DNA from: Hemibagrus wyckioides
Taxonomy: Eukaryota > Chordata > Actinopteri > Siluriformes > Bagridae
Direction of reading: 5' to 3'
Assembly (NCBI RefSeq): GCF_019097595.1
Contig: NC_080723.1
Span: 13,895,511-13,959,510 of the forward strand
Length of the DNA: 64,000 bases
Part shown: piece by piece, positions 63,736-64,000 of the stretch
How positions within the stretch are numbered: the first letter of the stretch is position 1
Layout: each line of letters opens with the position of its first letter
Program-made: the position numbers and the translations under genes
Notes under the pieces: generated by a model
What the model was told of the DNA's origin: nothing
The model's input: only the letters and a program-made list of their open reading frames with translations
The model's database searches: none

Positions 63736-64000
63736 CTGTCAACACACAAATAGCATTTAGAATCCAAGGTCAAATTATGAGGTATGTAATTCCTACAAAA
63801 GCTTTTGACTTCACAGCCGTCACTTTTCTTGCCACAGGTGCAAGCCAGTCCATAATCAAATTTCCATATCAAATTTAAAAATTACAGAAACAGAAAACAT
63901 GCGAACATAATGTATGGCCTAGCAGGTTGACCTGATTTATACTGTGTAAACCAATTGCCTTTAAGGGCAGCTTGAGTGATTGAGTTAATGCAGCATGCTG
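63736..64000 (-). other. th intron, continuing beyond the window
   Basis: Intronic sequence upstream of the 146-bp exon. No further th exon is recognised before the edge. Confidence 0.75.

Overview
The window is vertebrate nuclear DNA from a ray-finned fish. It is AT-rich, has intron-containing genes and carries many simple repeats and degraded transposons. Two genes can be read with confidence, both on the minus strand: the 3' half of tyrosine hydroxylase (th, 60748-63735, continuing beyond the right edge) and a complete insulin-like growth factor 2 gene (igf2, most likely the igf2b paralogue, coding exons 56262-52942). The IGF2 precursor fits the teleost pattern: a long N-terminal pre-segment, a 70-residue mature peptide and a 97-residue E peptide. 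Interspersed repeats resemble families abundant in otophysan fish, so I lean towards a catfish-like species, but this rests on memory of repeat families and was not searched.

Layout. Positions 1-51700 contain no recognisable protein gene. The region holds a 4.2-kb satellite array (2538-6750), several Tc1/mariner-type fragments, a Ty3/gypsy pol remnant (33300-33950), a likely hAT remnant (30131-30733), a LINE remnant (29808-30002), fish dispersed repeats, many microsatellites and a diverged local duplication (40235-40406 and 41931-42080). From about 51777 to 56535 lies igf2b: a possible 1.2-kb 3'UTR, four coding exons of 237, 182, 151 and 75 bp (listed left to right), a 5'UTR with a CA repeat and an overlapping upstream ORF, a TATA box, two GC boxes and a perfect C/EBP palindrome. 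An intergenic stretch of about 4 kb (56640-60490) holds a strong CTCF-like motif but no insulin gene. From 60748 to 63735 are the last seven coding exons of th, with intact splice sites and iron-binding residues.

How the genes relate. In tetrapods the order is TH-INS-IGF2, all in one direction. Here th and igf2b keep that order and direction, but INS is not between them. IGF2 is a secreted growth factor. TH is the rate-limiting enzyme of catecholamine synthesis. They share no pathway, so the linkage is ancestral synteny, possibly with shared regulatory DNA.

No convincing new biological system was found. The items most worth checking are the satellite and its higher-order structure, the overlapping upstream ORF and CA repeat in the igf2b leader, the CTCF-like motifs around igf2b and th, and the th splice donor that sits in a tetranucleotide repeat.
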